Shown: positions 16,478 to 25,815 of the stretch, piece by piece
How the letters are laid out: every line of letters begins with the position of its first letter
How positions within the stretch are numbered: the stretch's first letter is position 1
Origin: Sulfobacillus thermosulfidooxidans
GTDB lineage: Bacteria; Bacillota; Sulfobacillia; Sulfobacillales; Sulfobacillaceae
Direction of reading: 5' to 3'
Length of the DNA stretch: 64,000 bases
Assembly (NCBI RefSeq): GCF_001280565.1
Contig: NZ_LGRO01000001.1
Coordinates: forward strand, 310,001 to 374,000
Program-made: the position numbers and the translations under genes
The notes under the pieces: model-generated
Databases searched by the model: none
What the model saw: the letters and a program-made list of their open reading frames with translations, nothing else
What the model was told of the DNA's origin: nothing

Positions 16478-16669
16478 TCATAGCTGGGAAACCCCTGTAA
16501 TCAGCATGATGATCGCGACAACAATCGCGGTGAGACCCAGGAGACTCAGACAAAGAAAAAGTCCATAGCGGGCAAATCCTTGGTCTTTATAGCGGATATA
16601 GTAGCGCATGCTGCCCGTCAAAAACACGAAACCGAGAACCAAACCGGTATAAGGACTATTCGTCAGCAT
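16478..16669 (-). CDS. Small membrane protein
   Basis: Encodes 63 aa with two hydrophobic segments (YTGLVLGFVFLTG and LFLCLSLLGLTAIVVAIIML) joined by a basic loop (MRYYIRYKDQGFARY). GGAAG lies about 13 nt upstream of the ATG. The layout resembles YtpI-like proteins, but this is a weak match. Confidence 0.5.
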   Translation of the reverse strand: MLTNSPYTGLVLGFVFLTGSMRYYIRYKDQGFARYGLFLCLSLLGLTAIVVAIIMLITGVSQL

Positions 16670-17022
16670 AAGCCTAAGCACTTCCTTCCCGCAGGCCCCA
16701 CCCGTTAGCGTTATTGGGCCGCTTTGTTACAATTTATCACATTTTCCGCACCTAAAATTTGGCAGTCATTGGGTTTTCATCGACAGGGCCAACAATCCGT
16801 CTTCGGCATCCCGTAGGATGTCCCTCCCCGGCCCCGTCACCGACTGTTCGAGCAGCGGTTTTTTCTTGATACGGGTCGTTCGAGCGATTCCTCCTGAAGA
16901 TGGGTTAAGCACTCTCTATTCAACCCCAGAGCCCTCAGGATCGCTAGTTTCCATTTCCACGAAAAATGGGGCATTCTCCTCTTGCACGGAACATGGCAGG
17001 GCACCGCAAATCCCCGGCGGCA
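16670..17022. other. Gap without supported gene
   Basis: No frame here has both a start signal and recognisable sequence. The region lies downstream of the MocR gene and upstream of the small membrane protein, both on the minus strand. Confidence 0.4.
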
Positions 17023-18474
17023 TCACGGATGACTTCGCCACAGTTGGTCCAATCGTCGAACGCCCTCAGAAATAGCCTGTTGGTCGGTTTGCGCAAAACC
17101 CATCAGCAGGCCTCGACGCGAACAGCGGTAGCAATAGGGGCGCAAGGGATAAATTCCGACTCCGCAATTTGCGGCGGCCTCCACGGCAGCTTGTTCTGAG
17201 AATGTCGAATCTGCTTCCAGAAAGATATGCAGTCCCGTTTCCACGCCATGAATACGAAACAACCGGATGAGTCGGCTATTCATCAAATGCCGTATCAGGA
17301 TTGCGTGGCGGGTGCGATAGAGTTGGCGCATGCGCCGAAGATGCCGGGTAAAATCCCCCGTCCGCATAAATTCCGCCAAGGTGAGCTGCTCCATAATCGG
17401 CAAATGCCGCTGAATGAGGGAATGGACATTCGCAAGCTTCGCAATGGCGGAGGCGGGTCCTATAATGGCTGCCAGTCGCACCGCAGGAGTTAGAAGTTTG
17501 GAGAACGTGAGAATATAGAGTACATGGGAGCCCGCGTCGGCAAAGAGGGACGGCAAGAGCCCGCCACGATAACGATACTCACTGTCGAAGTCATCCTCCA
17601 CAATCCATGCGCCGTGTTGGCGGGCTCGATCTAACAGGAGTTGGCGCCGACTCGCAGACAGCACACTCCCGGTAGGGCGCTGGTGCGTCGGGGTGACAAA
17701 AATGAGTCGTGCGGAGGCAGGGATGGCTTCAACCTGTATACCGTCCGCGTCGACCGGAACTCCGACCACATGGATACCCCGATAAGCAAGTGTTAGGCGG
17801 GCGCCGGGAAATCCCGGGTCTTCGACGGCGGCCGTAGCCCCGCGTGTGAGTAGGGTTTGCGCTATTAAATCGACGGCATGTTGAGCACCAGACGTCATCA
17901 AAATTTGATTAGTATCGACGGTAATGCCCCGAACCACCGCAAGATAGTCTCGAATTTGATTCCGCACATCGCTTGTTCCATAAGGCGACTGATAGTTCCA
18001 ATCCTCCGCCTTCATCACACGCAGAGCTCGGGTGGCGGCACGTCGCCATGCCGTCCGAAAATGGTCATCAATCCACGGTTCTTGATGCCGAAAATCAATG
18101 TCTAACGGCTTCACAGCATTGACTTGAAGCCAATCCGTTAGTTCTTTGGCAATGGAGTCTTGCCTCATGCGCAATACGGGGACATCTTGGGCATCTGTCA
18201 TCTGGGGCGCAAGATGATCGAGACGAGGAGCCGGTACTGCTATCACCCGCGTTCCGCCTTTGCCCGTCGTGGTCACGTATCCGCGAGCTAAGACCTCCTC
18301 ATACGCTACTTGGACGGTAGAACGCGAAATCCCAAGAATATGAGCAAGATCGCGAGTGGGCGGGAGGACGTCGCCCACCTGCAATCGCCCTTGGGCCATC
18401 AGCTCAATAAGAGCGTCCACGAGTTGCTGCCACAATGGGCGGGACAGGGACCGATCCAATTTAATAAACATCAT
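17023..18474 (-). CDS. MocR/PdxR-type GntR regulator with aminotransferase domain
   Basis: About 483 aa from ATG 18474 or 18471 (AAGGA 4-7 nt upstream). Residues 10-75 are a GntR winged helix (LWQQLVDALIELMAQGRL, LAHILGISRSTVQVAYEEV). The rest is a fold-type I aminotransferase domain with VEDPGFPGARL, IFVTPTHQRPTGSVLS, VEDDFDSEYRY and the PLP lysine in TFSKLLTPAVRL. MocR proteins sense PLP or an amino compound and regulate a neighbouring enzyme or exporter. It is divergent from an aminotransferase-exporter pair. Confidence 0.9.
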   Translation of the reverse strand: MMFIKLDRSLSRPLWQQLVDALIELMAQGRLQVGDVLPPTRDLAHILGISRSTVQVAYEEVLARGYVTTTGKGGTRVIAVPAPRLDHLAPQMTDAQDVPVLRMRQDSIAKELTDWLQVNAVKPLDIDFRHQEPWIDDHFRTAWRRAATRALRVMKAEDWNYQSPYGTSDVRNQIRDYLAVVRGITVDTNQILMTSGAQHAVDLIAQTLLTRGATAAVEDPGFPGARLTLAYRGIHVVGVPVDADGIQVEAIPASARLIFVTPTHQRPTGSVLSASRRQLLLDRARQHGAWIVEDDFDSEYRYRGGLLPSLFADAGSHVLYILTFSKLLTPAVRLAAIIGPASAIAKLANVHSLIQRHLPIMEQLTLAEFMRTGDFTRHLRRMRQLYRTRHAILIRHLMNSRLIRLFRIHGVETGLHIFLEADSTFSEQAAVEAAANCGVGIYPLRPYCYRCSRRGLLMGFAQTDQQAISEGVRRLDQLWRSHP

Positions 18475-18765
18475 GGGTTCCTTCTTTCTAATTATGGATG
18501 GCTCACTTTGATACAATATGGCTCTACTATACCATCCAAAAGCGCGGTACAATGATTTCATTCAATCGAGGGACGTCTCTCCCTAACAGTTATCAGTATT
18601 ACGGACGGCGTGGCACCGAAACCGCCTAGACACCGATGAAGATTACTCGCCAACAAGGCAAAGCCCCTACCATAGCATCGTCGCGGTTTGCCTGCAAACA
18701 GACCCATACAACCAAATATCCGTAAAATTGCGATTTCGAAATCAATGGAAATAGGGGGGATTTTT

Positions 18766-19977
18766 GTGACTCAAACGTGGCCGTCGTGGCATCAACTGGT
18801 TTCGCGAAGCGATTCCCGCCGTTATTTCAATATTGCTACGAGTAGCCCTCTGTTAGACCTTGTAAAGAATGCGATGATAACAGCCTTAAATGAAGAACCG
18901 ATGCATGCAACCCCGTGGGAACAAACAGAATACGTCGTGCAGCGTACCCGCCAAGTCCTTAGTCAACTGTTAGGGGTTCCATCGGAAACTGTCGCGATAA
19001 CAACGAATACCACCCAGGGGCTTCATTTAATTCTCAACGGAATCCGGTGGATGCCCGACGATGAGATTATTGTGTCGACTGACGAACATGCCAGTACAAT
19101 TATCCCAGTATTTGCTGTGCAAAAACGGTTTGGTCTGACTGTACGTCTGATTTCTACGAATTGGAAGGAACCCTGCACGTCTCAAGATTTAATTCATCAA
19201 CTGGAAACGCTAGTCACCCCACTTACACGGCTGATTATACTCAGTCATGTGACATGGAATACGGGGCGCATTCGTCCCCTGGATATGATTTGTCGCTGGG
19301 CACGAAACCGAGGCATTAAAACATTAGTTGAAGGGGCTCAAGGAATAGGCCATGTAGATGTTTCTTGGCTAAGGGACGGCGATTGTGATGCTTATGCTTT
19401 TCCTGGACATAAGTGGTTATGTGGGCCTCCCGGGACGGGCGCATTATGGGTCCACCCCTCGTGGATCGAGGAAATTTGGCCTTCCCAACCAGGATACTGC
19501 GGGATAAAGTCGTTTGCTTTCAACGGCGCGATTCAGTGGCAGGATGGAGTTAAGCGGTTAGAATCATCCACTCGCAACATTACTGTACTCGCTGGATGGC
19601 TTGCAGTCCTACAATATCTGCGAGATTTGGGATTCCCACGCATTACCCAACGCATCTATCACTTATATGCCTATTTTATACGGTTGCTTACGAATTCAGA
19701 GATTTTATCTCAATGCTATTGGGTAATAGGCGATGCGGGCATTGTAACACTTATTCCTCGTAAGGCATGGGATATCAAACAGTTAACCGCGACATTACAA
19801 CAGTATGGGATCATTTGTCGCCATATCGTTCGGCCACACGGAATCCGGTTTTCCTTACACGCCTTTAATACGGAAAAAGATATTGATTTTGTGATCTATT
19901 ATCTTTTGGAATTGACCCGATCAATTTCTTCATCCAGTCCATCGGTGATAAAAAGTCCACTTTGGTGGGAGGAATAA
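18766..19977 (+). CDS. Class V aminotransferase (isopenicillin-N-epimerase/NifS-like)
   Basis: Starting at GTG 18766 (GGGGGGA 5 nt upstream) this encodes 403 aa. TTNTTQGLHLILNG, IVSTDEHASTIIP, SHVTWNTGRIRPLD and LVEGAQGIGHVDV form the PLP pocket, and FPGHKWLCGPPGTGALWV holds the Schiff-base lysine. The family covers cysteine desulfurases, epimerases and kynureninase-like enzymes; the substrate cannot be told. It is followed at once by a DMT exporter and is divergent from a MocR regulator, suggesting a regulated amino-compound pathway. Confidence 0.8.
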   Translation: MTQTWPSWHQLVSRSDSRRYFNIATSSPLLDLVKNAMITALNEEPMHATPWEQTEYVVQRTRQVLSQLLGVPSETVAITTNTTQGLHLILNGIRWMPDDEIIVSTDEHASTIIPVFAVQKRFGLTVRLISTNWKEPCTSQDLIHQLETLVTPLTRLIILSHVTWNTGRIRPLDMICRWARNRGIKTLVEGAQGIGHVDVSWLRDGDCDAYAFPGHKWLCGPPGTGALWVHPSWIEEIWPSQPGYCGIKSFAFNGAIQWQDGVKRLESSTRNITVLAGWLAVLQYLRDLGFPRITQRIYHLYAYFIRLLTNSEILSQCYWVIGDAGIVTLIPRKAWDIKQLTATLQQYGIICRHIVRPHGIRFSLHAFNTEKDIDFVIYYLLELTRSISSSSPSVIKSPLWWEE

Positions 19978-19978
19978 A

Positions 19979-20977
19979 ATGTTGCATACTCAATCAACTC
20001 GTTTTTCCACTCCTTCGTTCTTAGTAACAATCATTGCTGGCATGGTAGCATCGGCTTTTTTTTCTTTAACCTTTGTTGTGAACCAAGCTCTTGGCTTAGC
20101 TCATGATAGTTGGCAATGGACTGCCGCCTTGCGTTACTTTTTTATGGTGCCTTTGCTGTGGGGACTCCTCTATTTAACACCACGTTCCCGACGCAGATTA
20201 TTCTGGATAGCACTAAGTGAACACCCTTGGCGATGGATTGGGGGCGGAACGATTGGTTTTGGATTATTCTATGCCCCCCTAACTATTGCAGCACAATACG
20301 GGCCCGCTTGGCTTGTTGCAGGAACGTGGCAACTCACGATCATCATGGGCGGATTACTGGAACCCGTAGTCAAGAGGACCCGCATTCACGCACGGAGTCT
20401 GTCTCAAGGAATTCCCTGGCGAACATTGTTCAATTCAATGGTCATTCTCGCGGGGGTGAGCCTACTGCAGTGGGATCATTTCAGACATCTCTCGTCGTGG
20501 CATAATACCGCTAATGTCGTGGGCCCCATTATTCTGGCGGCGGTGGCCTATCCTTTAGGCAATCGCATGATGATAACCTATGCTCCTCAGATGAGTGCTA
20601 CGGAGCGCACCTTGGGAATGACGTTGGGAAGCTTACCGTTTTGGGGAACCGTAGCCTTCTGGGGGCTTATGGAACGGGGATGGCCACAGGAACCTCAAAT
20701 TATTCAATCCGTCATCGTAGCAATCGGTTCAGGAGTCATCGCAACCGTATTATTTTATTGGGCAACGCAACACGCATTTGCACATCCTGAGCAATTAGCG
20801 GCTATCGAAGCAACGCAGTCAGGAGAAGTTTTATTTTCTCTGATAGGGTCGATGGTGTTTTTGGGTCAATCCTGGCCATCTCCGGTATCTATGGGAGGCG
20901 TGGCGCTTATTATTCTGGGAATGATTTTGCACAGCCTTCAAAGAAAGACCACCTCAACTTTCTCTGTTAAAACATAA
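19979..20977 (+). CDS. DMT-superfamily exporter (EmrE-type, about 10 TM)
   Basis: Encodes 332 aa, almost entirely hydrophobic segments, matching the multidrug resistance efflux transporter family with two repeats of about five helices. GGAGG 6 nt upstream overlaps the end of the aminotransferase gene. It probably exports the product or toxic substrate of that enzyme. Confidence 0.8.
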   Translation: MLHTQSTRFSTPSFLVTIIAGMVASAFFSLTFVVNQALGLAHDSWQWTAALRYFFMVPLLWGLLYLTPRSRRRLFWIALSEHPWRWIGGGTIGFGLFYAPLTIAAQYGPAWLVAGTWQLTIIMGGLLEPVVKRTRIHARSLSQGIPWRTLFNSMVILAGVSLLQWDHFRHLSSWHNTANVVGPIILAAVAYPLGNRMMITYAPQMSATERTLGMTLGSLPFWGTVAFWGLMERGWPQEPQIIQSVIVAIGSGVIATVLFYWATQHAFAHPEQLAAIEATQSGEVLFSLIGSMVFLGQSWPSPVSMGGVALIILGMILHSLQRKTTSTFSVKT

Positions 20978-21150
20978 ACACCTTTGGTTATGCCGACTAG
21001 CGGGATTTTTGATCGAGCCTTGACTTCGGAAGACCGTTGACGCGCGTGGGGAAGTGGTGTCGGGATTTCTTGCAGAAATGATTTATGGCAGACCTCGACC
21101 TTGGTCGGCGGACCATCCCACAATTTTTTTATTGTAAGAAACAGAGTTCC

Positions 21151-21177
21151 GGCCGATCCACGCCGATCGGCCTTTTT
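21151..21177 (+). terminator. Rho-independent terminator
   Basis: A perfect 8-bp stem GGCCGATC/GATCGGCC with loop CACGCC is followed by TTTTT. It lies 174 nt beyond the exporter stop and probably ends the aminotransferase-exporter transcript. Confidence 0.85.
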
Positions 21178-21856
21178 CGCGTCCGAAATGGGGCACGAGA
21201 GCGTGAGAAAACAGTTGCTTCAGAACTTGACACAGCGTCGTCATCGGCTCTTGGCAACGTCAGTGAAGGGCGTTCACGACCCATGGGGAGTACAATCCGC
21301 TATTCTTCCAGATGCATAGTTTGTGCGGGCCACGTGAGTAGATAGAATGACTTGATCTTGTGAGGGTAGCGAATTGTCGTTCTGCCCTGGCTTCGTAATT
21401 GTTACGCCGTATCTACGTTGGCCAAAAAAATTGTGGCCCACCATTTGCATAGATTGGCAAATTGCCTCACTTTGTATGGATACTGACGGATCGGCGTAAG
21501 ATTTTGGTAGGGGCAGTCGATGTCGCCTGCACGTCGCTAATTGCGGAATGCTTCGACCAGCACGACTTTAGACTATTGGCTTGAGATACGGACATCAACT
21601 ATGTGTATTGTTTCGTGTCTGCGCCACCCAGATGTCTGCTCAAGGGGTACACCTTGCTCAAGCGACGAGAGAGATTTCCAAAGCTCAAGCGTCTATGCGG
21701 GCGGGAATAGCTTAGGACGATCGTACTATGTAGGAACAAAGGGATCCGCGTCGGCAGAAGTCATTCCCCGGTACATCCAGGATGCCAAGGCAAGTAGGCA
21801 CTTTCATCCCCATCCTCTAAAGGAGATGGGGAATTCTCGCCTATTCTTTAATTGGG
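21178..21856. other. Gap with probable insertion-sequence debris
   Basis: No gene is supported. At 21808-21831 CCCCATC/GATGGGG forms a hairpin near an IS607 recombinase fragment, as at the ends of TnpB-type insertion sequences. I could not recognise TnpB sequence itself. Confidence 0.35.
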
Positions 21857-22076
21857 TCACCTTAACCGAGCCGTATCTTCCCCATGATCGTGGATCACGA
21901 CTTCGACCTGTTTGGCTTCGCAAATTGCCAAGACGAGCTCTGCTTCAAAGCGTAATAGCCAATCCTTGTGGGTGACCACGAGCCGACTGACCTGATTCGC
22001 CAGGATTTCATTCAGAAGACACTTCAGGCTTTTTATAATAGTTCATCCCGGATCCCAGGTCGGCTATAATCTCGAA
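21857..22076 (-). mobile_element. IS607-family serine recombinase (TnpA) fragment
   Basis: FEIIADLGSGMNYYKK, then after a one-base deletion LLNEILANQVSRLVVTHKDW, LLRF, AELVLAICEAKQVEVVIH, ending at a TGA at 21857-21859. This is the central part of an IS607 TnpA resolvase domain (the VTHKDRLLRF segment is characteristic). The N-terminal MerR-like domain, catalytic Ser and C-terminus are missing. It is fused in frame to a truncated GGDEF gene. Confidence 0.75.
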
Positions 22077-23117
22077 CGTTCGGTCTTGGCGGGCGCGGTG
22101 GGCGACGGCTTGGAGCACATGGTCGCCGATATCATGGCCCCAGGTGTCATTGACCTGCTTAAAGTGGTCGATATCCAATAGGGCCACCACGGCGGGCAAG
22201 CCTTCGGCTGTCATCTGCTGGGCATATTCTTCGAGGGCCCGGCGATTGGGCAAGCCGGTTAAGGTATCGGTGCGGGCGGCTTCCTGTTCGCGGCGTAAGC
22301 GGTATTCTTGCTCAAAGAGGCGCCGTTGTTGGGTGAGTTGGGAGGCCATGCGATGCACGATAATCATAATCAGAGCCAGGACACCCCACGACCACACGGG
22401 CCACGCGCCGATTAAGAGGAGGGCCAGAATGCTTTCGACCACGCTGACGGGAATCGAGTCGGCCCAAATATGGCTGCGCCACAACCGCTGGACGTCGTCG
22501 TGGGGCAAAAGGGGACTGAGCAGAAAAATGCCGAGATAATTATTCAGCGTAATGACACTGATGACGGCGACCGCCACAGACACCGCGTGGGCCGTCCACC
22601 GAGGATCGGCTGGGGGAATGACGGACTGCCACCACCAGAGCCAGCCGAGAAAGAAAAGACCGGCGGTAGCATTTTGGGCGTAGGGCACCCACGTTTGCCC
22701 CATGCGCTGGAGATGCTCGGGGGTATCATTGACCAGCACAGCCCACACCCGAACGGCAAGATGGCGGGGAGAACGGCGAGCCAGGCGGGGGCCTTGCCAG
22801 CGATAGAGCAAGGTCATAAGACCATGGCCGAGAGCGGTCAGGACCGCCACGGGAATGCCCCAGACCACCCAAATCAGAACATATAAAGCGGGCACAAAAT
22901 TATGCACGGACCGTTCCCGCGTAAACGATAACGAGGGGACAGCCAGATATTGCCACCAGACGGCCAAAGGCGTGAGGGCCAATGCGCACCAGACCGACGA
23001 GCCAGTGATATGGGTGACCGTGTTCCGGAGAATGTGGGCGGTGCCCCAGAGAATCCCACTATAGGTGATGAGGCTGCCTCCAAACGGGAGGGAGACACGG
23101 AAAGTACGACGGGTCAT
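22008..23117 (-). pseudogene. Membrane GGDEF protein truncated by IS607 debris
   Basis: Starts at ATG 23117 (AAAGGAC 9 nt upstream). About six hydrophobic segments precede a GGDEF domain with TDTLTGLPNRRALEEYA and VALLDIDHFKQVNDTWGHDI. The domain stops at AVAHRARQDRT, before the RxGGDEF active loop, and continues in frame into IS607 sequence. It cannot make cyclic di-GMP. Confidence 0.75.
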
Positions 23118-23144
23118 GCGGACAAGTCCTTTCGTCATCACAAG

Positions 23145-23176
23145 AAAACGCCGAAGGGCACGAAAGCCCTTCGGCG
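23145..23176 (-). terminator. Terminator of ssb
   Basis: An 11-bp perfect stem CGCCGAAGGGC/GCCCTTCGGCG is followed on the minus strand by TTTTCTTG, just beyond the ssb stop. Confidence 0.85.
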
Positions 23177-23186
23177 TGTCGGTCGA

Positions 23187-23579
23187 TTAGAACGGCAAAT
23201 CATCCGGCAAAGCCGCATCATCGGCAGAGGCCGCGTCCGCAGAGACGCCCGCCGCGTCTTTGCGGCTATCCAAGAATTGGACGGACTCGGCCACCACTTC
23301 GGCGACGCGTCGCTTCGTGCCATCTTGGGCTTCATAGGAACGCACTTGCAAGCGGCCTTCCACCGCGACCAGCCGGCCTTTTTGGAGATAATTGCCCACG
23401 GTTTCGGCCAGTTTACGCCAAACCACGCAATCAATAAAATCGGTGTCGCGCTGACCTTGGGCATTGGTAAAGGGACGATCGACGGCCAGCGTGAAGGCGG
23501 CAACGGGTGTGCCTTGCGGGGTGTACCGCATTTCGGGATCGCGGGTGAGACGGCCAATGAGGATAATGTGATTCATCAT
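23187..23579 (-). CDS. ssb: Single-stranded DNA-binding protein, copy 1
   Basis: The OB-fold is clear ([65 protein letters not shown]). A short acidic linker leads to the terminal DDLPF peptide that recruits DNA repair and replication partners. The start at 23579 (MMNH) has GGAG 11 nt upstream. A close paralogue lies at 37234-37620. Confidence 0.95.
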   Translation of the reverse strand: MMNHIILIGRLTRDPEMRYTPQGTPVAAFTLAVDRPFTNAQGQRDTDFIDCVVWRKLAETVGNYLQKGRLVAVEGRLQVRSYEAQDGTKRRVAEVVAESVQFLDSRKDAAGVSADAASADDAALPDDLPF

Positions 23580-23615
23580 GATATTCATCACTCCTTTTTG
23601 AAGGTCAAAAGCACG

Positions 23616-23649
23616 ACAAAACAAGAGCCTGCCCGTTAAAGGGCAGGCT
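23616..23649 (-). terminator. Hairpin between the 55-aa gene and ssb
   Basis: AGCCTGCCC/GGGCAGGCT, 9-bp stem, followed on the minus strand by CTTGTTTTG. The stop codon of the upstream gene lies at the edge of the stem. Confidence 0.7.
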
Positions 23650-23815
23650 AATCGGGTTCCCGATCCCCACCCTGGTCCAAGCGGCGTCGGGGCTGTCGGC
23701 GGTAGGGCGCATGACGCCCCTTTTTAGGAGGCACGGATCGGGTGACGGGGCGAATTGCCCCCCAGACCTGTCGTGGTAAGGACTGACCTTGCTTTAAGTG
23801 GTCAGAGATGCGCAT
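23648..23815 (-). CDS. 55-aa basic protein downstream of isrB
   Basis: AGGAGGT lies about 9 nt before ATG 23815. The product is strongly basic ([20 protein letters not shown] onward, with PPKKGRH and QPRRRLD). The isrB frame runs into this gene without a stop, so a fusion protein is also possible. The independent ribosome binding site makes a separate gene more likely, with the element inserted just upstream of it. Confidence 0.5.
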   Translation of the reverse strand: MRISDHLKQGQSLPRQVWGAIRPVTRSVPPKKGRHAPYRRQPRRRLDQGGDREPD

Positions 23816-24961
23816 GATCAGTGGACCTCCTTCAACAGAATCTCGGCAGGATTCCCCCGCTGCAACAAAGTTCAGCGGCGGGAGGAATGCCGAGGAAGCC
23901 ACAGCGTCTATCAGAAGGCGCGTGGAACGCCGTAACAGACGCACGTGAGACACAACAAATTGGCCAAGACGGTGCCAACGGGCATCGGCGACGGCAAGGG
24001 ATCGGGTTTTCGCCGTGTGCGTATAGCCTGAGACATAGCCGCGCACCGTGCGGTCCGCTTTGGTGGCTTCGACGAAATCCCCCTTGCGGAAGCCCCATGG
24101 CGTCGTGGTGCCGCCGAACCGTTCGCGCTGGCCGCCCTGGGTCGGGTTTTGATCATGCAGCGCCCGGCGATGCCACAGGGGCCGCCCGATGACAGCAAAT
24201 GGAGCATCTGTGATGTCACAGTGTCCTTCCCATCGTTGGCCATGGTCGCCGTTTTTTTCGTAAAACGGGACATAGCGCAAAAAATGGCTCGCAGCGAGAG
24301 CGACGCCGTCGACTGCATGACTCGCGGGTGAGCGTTCAGCTTTTGTGCGAGTTTTGTACAACCCCAAAGCATCACGAAGGCGTTGGGTTTCCCATCCATA
24401 TCGGGGTGTCAGCGGCCACTGCTGGGCTATGCGGTCTATTTGCCATTGCTGTCCGACCATCACGGGGCTGAAGGATTTGTTGCCGCGCGCTTTGACGACT
24501 TCGTAGACGACGTGCGTAATCGGATAGATTTTAGCCAATTCTTGGAGTACGCGCCATTCCAGATCGCGGTTGGCCCGAATGCTGGGAGGCAACTTGTGCC
24601 CGGTACGATGGAGAAAGCGGATCGAGCGCTGGGGCGTCTTGCGATAGCGACGGAAGCCACGCAAGGTCTTACGAGTTTTCATAGCTTTTTTGACCACCGG
24701 AAAAGGGAGAACCAGATGCCCCATCCAAAGCGTGGCTTGAGGGGTTTGCACTCCCAGGCCAGAGTATAGTTTTCCCGGATCAATCCCAGCCACGGTATCG
24801 TGTGGAATCGTTTCTCTCGTCGGCGTTGTCAGTTGAAGGTAAAATGTGCCAAGCTTGTCCCGTTTGGGAATGGCGCCCCCGCTTTTGATCAGCTTGCGCG
24901 CTTTAGCTGGTGTTGTGGGACTGAGCGGTTTTCCGTAGAGCGAAACGACGGCAATGCGCAT
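23816..24961 (-). CDS. isrB: IsrB-like RNA-guided nickase (HNH-less IscB homologue)
   Basis: Begins at ATG 24961 with GGAGGA 8 nt upstream. Residues 8-30 (GKPLSPTTPAKARKLI) are the PLMP domain; RuvC-I is GIDPGK (Asp61); an Arg-rich bridge helix spans about 93-120; RuvC-II is VVYEVV (Glu154); RuvC-III is SHAVDG (His215, Asp218). Only about 60 residues separate RuvC-II and III, so the HNH domain of IscB is absent, which defines IsrB. GFRKGDFVEA and RLGQFVVSHVRLLRR form the C-terminal guide/target-binding part. All catalytic residues are present, so single-strand cutting is expected. No stop occurs before 23648. Confidence 0.85.
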
Positions 24962-25270
24962 TGAGGATAGTCCTCCTTCTTGCGAAGTTTGTGTGGCACA
25001 CAGGCCACGTCCCATCGACCATGCGACTGTAGGCTGTGTCGTCGGCGTAAAAAAGCCGACCTGACGTGGACTCTCACGCCCCATCGGAACACGGAACTTG
25101 GGTAAAGATTCCGCGGCGTTAGTCCTACAGTGCCGATGACAATGGTCTAGTGCAATGCTTGCGTCGGGCAAGTCTCTACCCAAGCCTCCACCTAGGGCCA
25201 ACGGCTCAGGTGGGGGTCATTGACTGGCAAGTCGTCAGAGCCGCTGTGAGCCCTTCTACGCGAGCAAAAA
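24962..25270 (-). ncRNA. Omega RNA (HEARO) of the IsrB element
   Basis: The noncoding stretch directly upstream of isrB carries blocks typical of HEARO/omega RNA: GGCTCACAGCGGCTCTGACG (starting near 25252), CCCCCACCTGAG, AGGTGGAGGCTTGGGTAGAG and ACTTGCCCGACGC, followed by several short stems such as GTCGGCTTTTTTACGCCGAC. In IscB/IsrB systems the guide is about 16 nt at the 5' end, here about 25254-25270, taken from DNA flanking the element. The 3' end near the isrB start is approximate. Confidence 0.75.
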
Positions 25271-25396
25271 CGGTGAGGATAGGTTTTTTATAAGGATATG
25301 TGATGAGATGCCGCGCTAAATGGCTGAGAGGGCACGCCCTGCGGGATAGGAAAAGCCGGCTCGTTGTCACGGGCAGGCTTCTCATGGTCAAACTTT

Positions 25397-25567
25397 TTAT
25401 GAGGTCAGCAGACGGATTAATTGCTGGCGCACAGGCGCTGGCAGGTCCTCGACAAACATTTCGTGGCGTGCCAGCCCTGCGGCTAAGTCCCGCGCAATTT
25501 CACGCAGAGCCACAATCCGTTGAGGATCCGCCCGGAAGGCATGGTGGTGTCTTTTGAGGTGTGACAT
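25397..25567 (-). CDS. 56-aa hypothetical protein
   Basis: AGGAGG precedes ATG 25567. The product starts MSHLKRHHHAFRADPQRIVA and has a long amphipathic helix, ending PAPVRQQLIRLLTS. Its scale resembles small regulators, but no family is recognised. It lies 96 nt after another small minus-strand gene. Confidence 0.55.
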   Translation of the reverse strand: MSHLKRHHHAFRADPQRIVALREIARDLAAGLARHEMFVEDLPAPVRQQLIRLLTS

Positions 25568-25662
25568 GAAGATGACCTCCTTGATGTTATCGGAAACGCA
25601 GAGGAATCTGTGTGGGAACGATTGGTCTCGTATCGGAATGGGATGGGAGCTGGGGGATGCAC

Positions 25663-25815
25663 TCAATGTCTAGGTTCCGGGTGTTGTAGTAAATCTGATT
25701 GACGACGGATACCATTTCGTTGCAAAGCATTATGACGTGCTGTCGATTGCTCGAATCGCTCCGTATAAATTTTGGGGTGAATATGCCGAATCATTTCTTT
25801 GGTCATCTGACGCAT
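25663..25815 (-). CDS. 50-aa hypothetical protein
   Basis: AAGGTGA lies 6 nt before ATG 25815. The product is basic and His-rich (MRQMTKEMIRHIHPKIY, ending LLQHPEPRH). It is too short for family assignment. Confidence 0.45.
   Translation of the reverse strand: MRQMTKEMIRHIHPKIYTERFEQSTARHNALQRNGIRRQSDLLQHPEPRH

Noticed and set aside
21541-21975. 144-codon plus-strand frame near the IS607 debris
   Set aside because: No TnpB zinc-finger or RuvC motif found; it runs antisense to the TnpA fragment.
22950-23639. 229-codon plus-strand frame
   Set aside because: It is the antisense shadow of ssb and the GGDEF gene start.
24962-25201. N-terminal extension of the isrB frame by 80 codons
   Set aside because: It overlaps the omega RNA, has no SD at its ATG and no family similarity; the ATG at 24961 has GGAGGA at good spacing.
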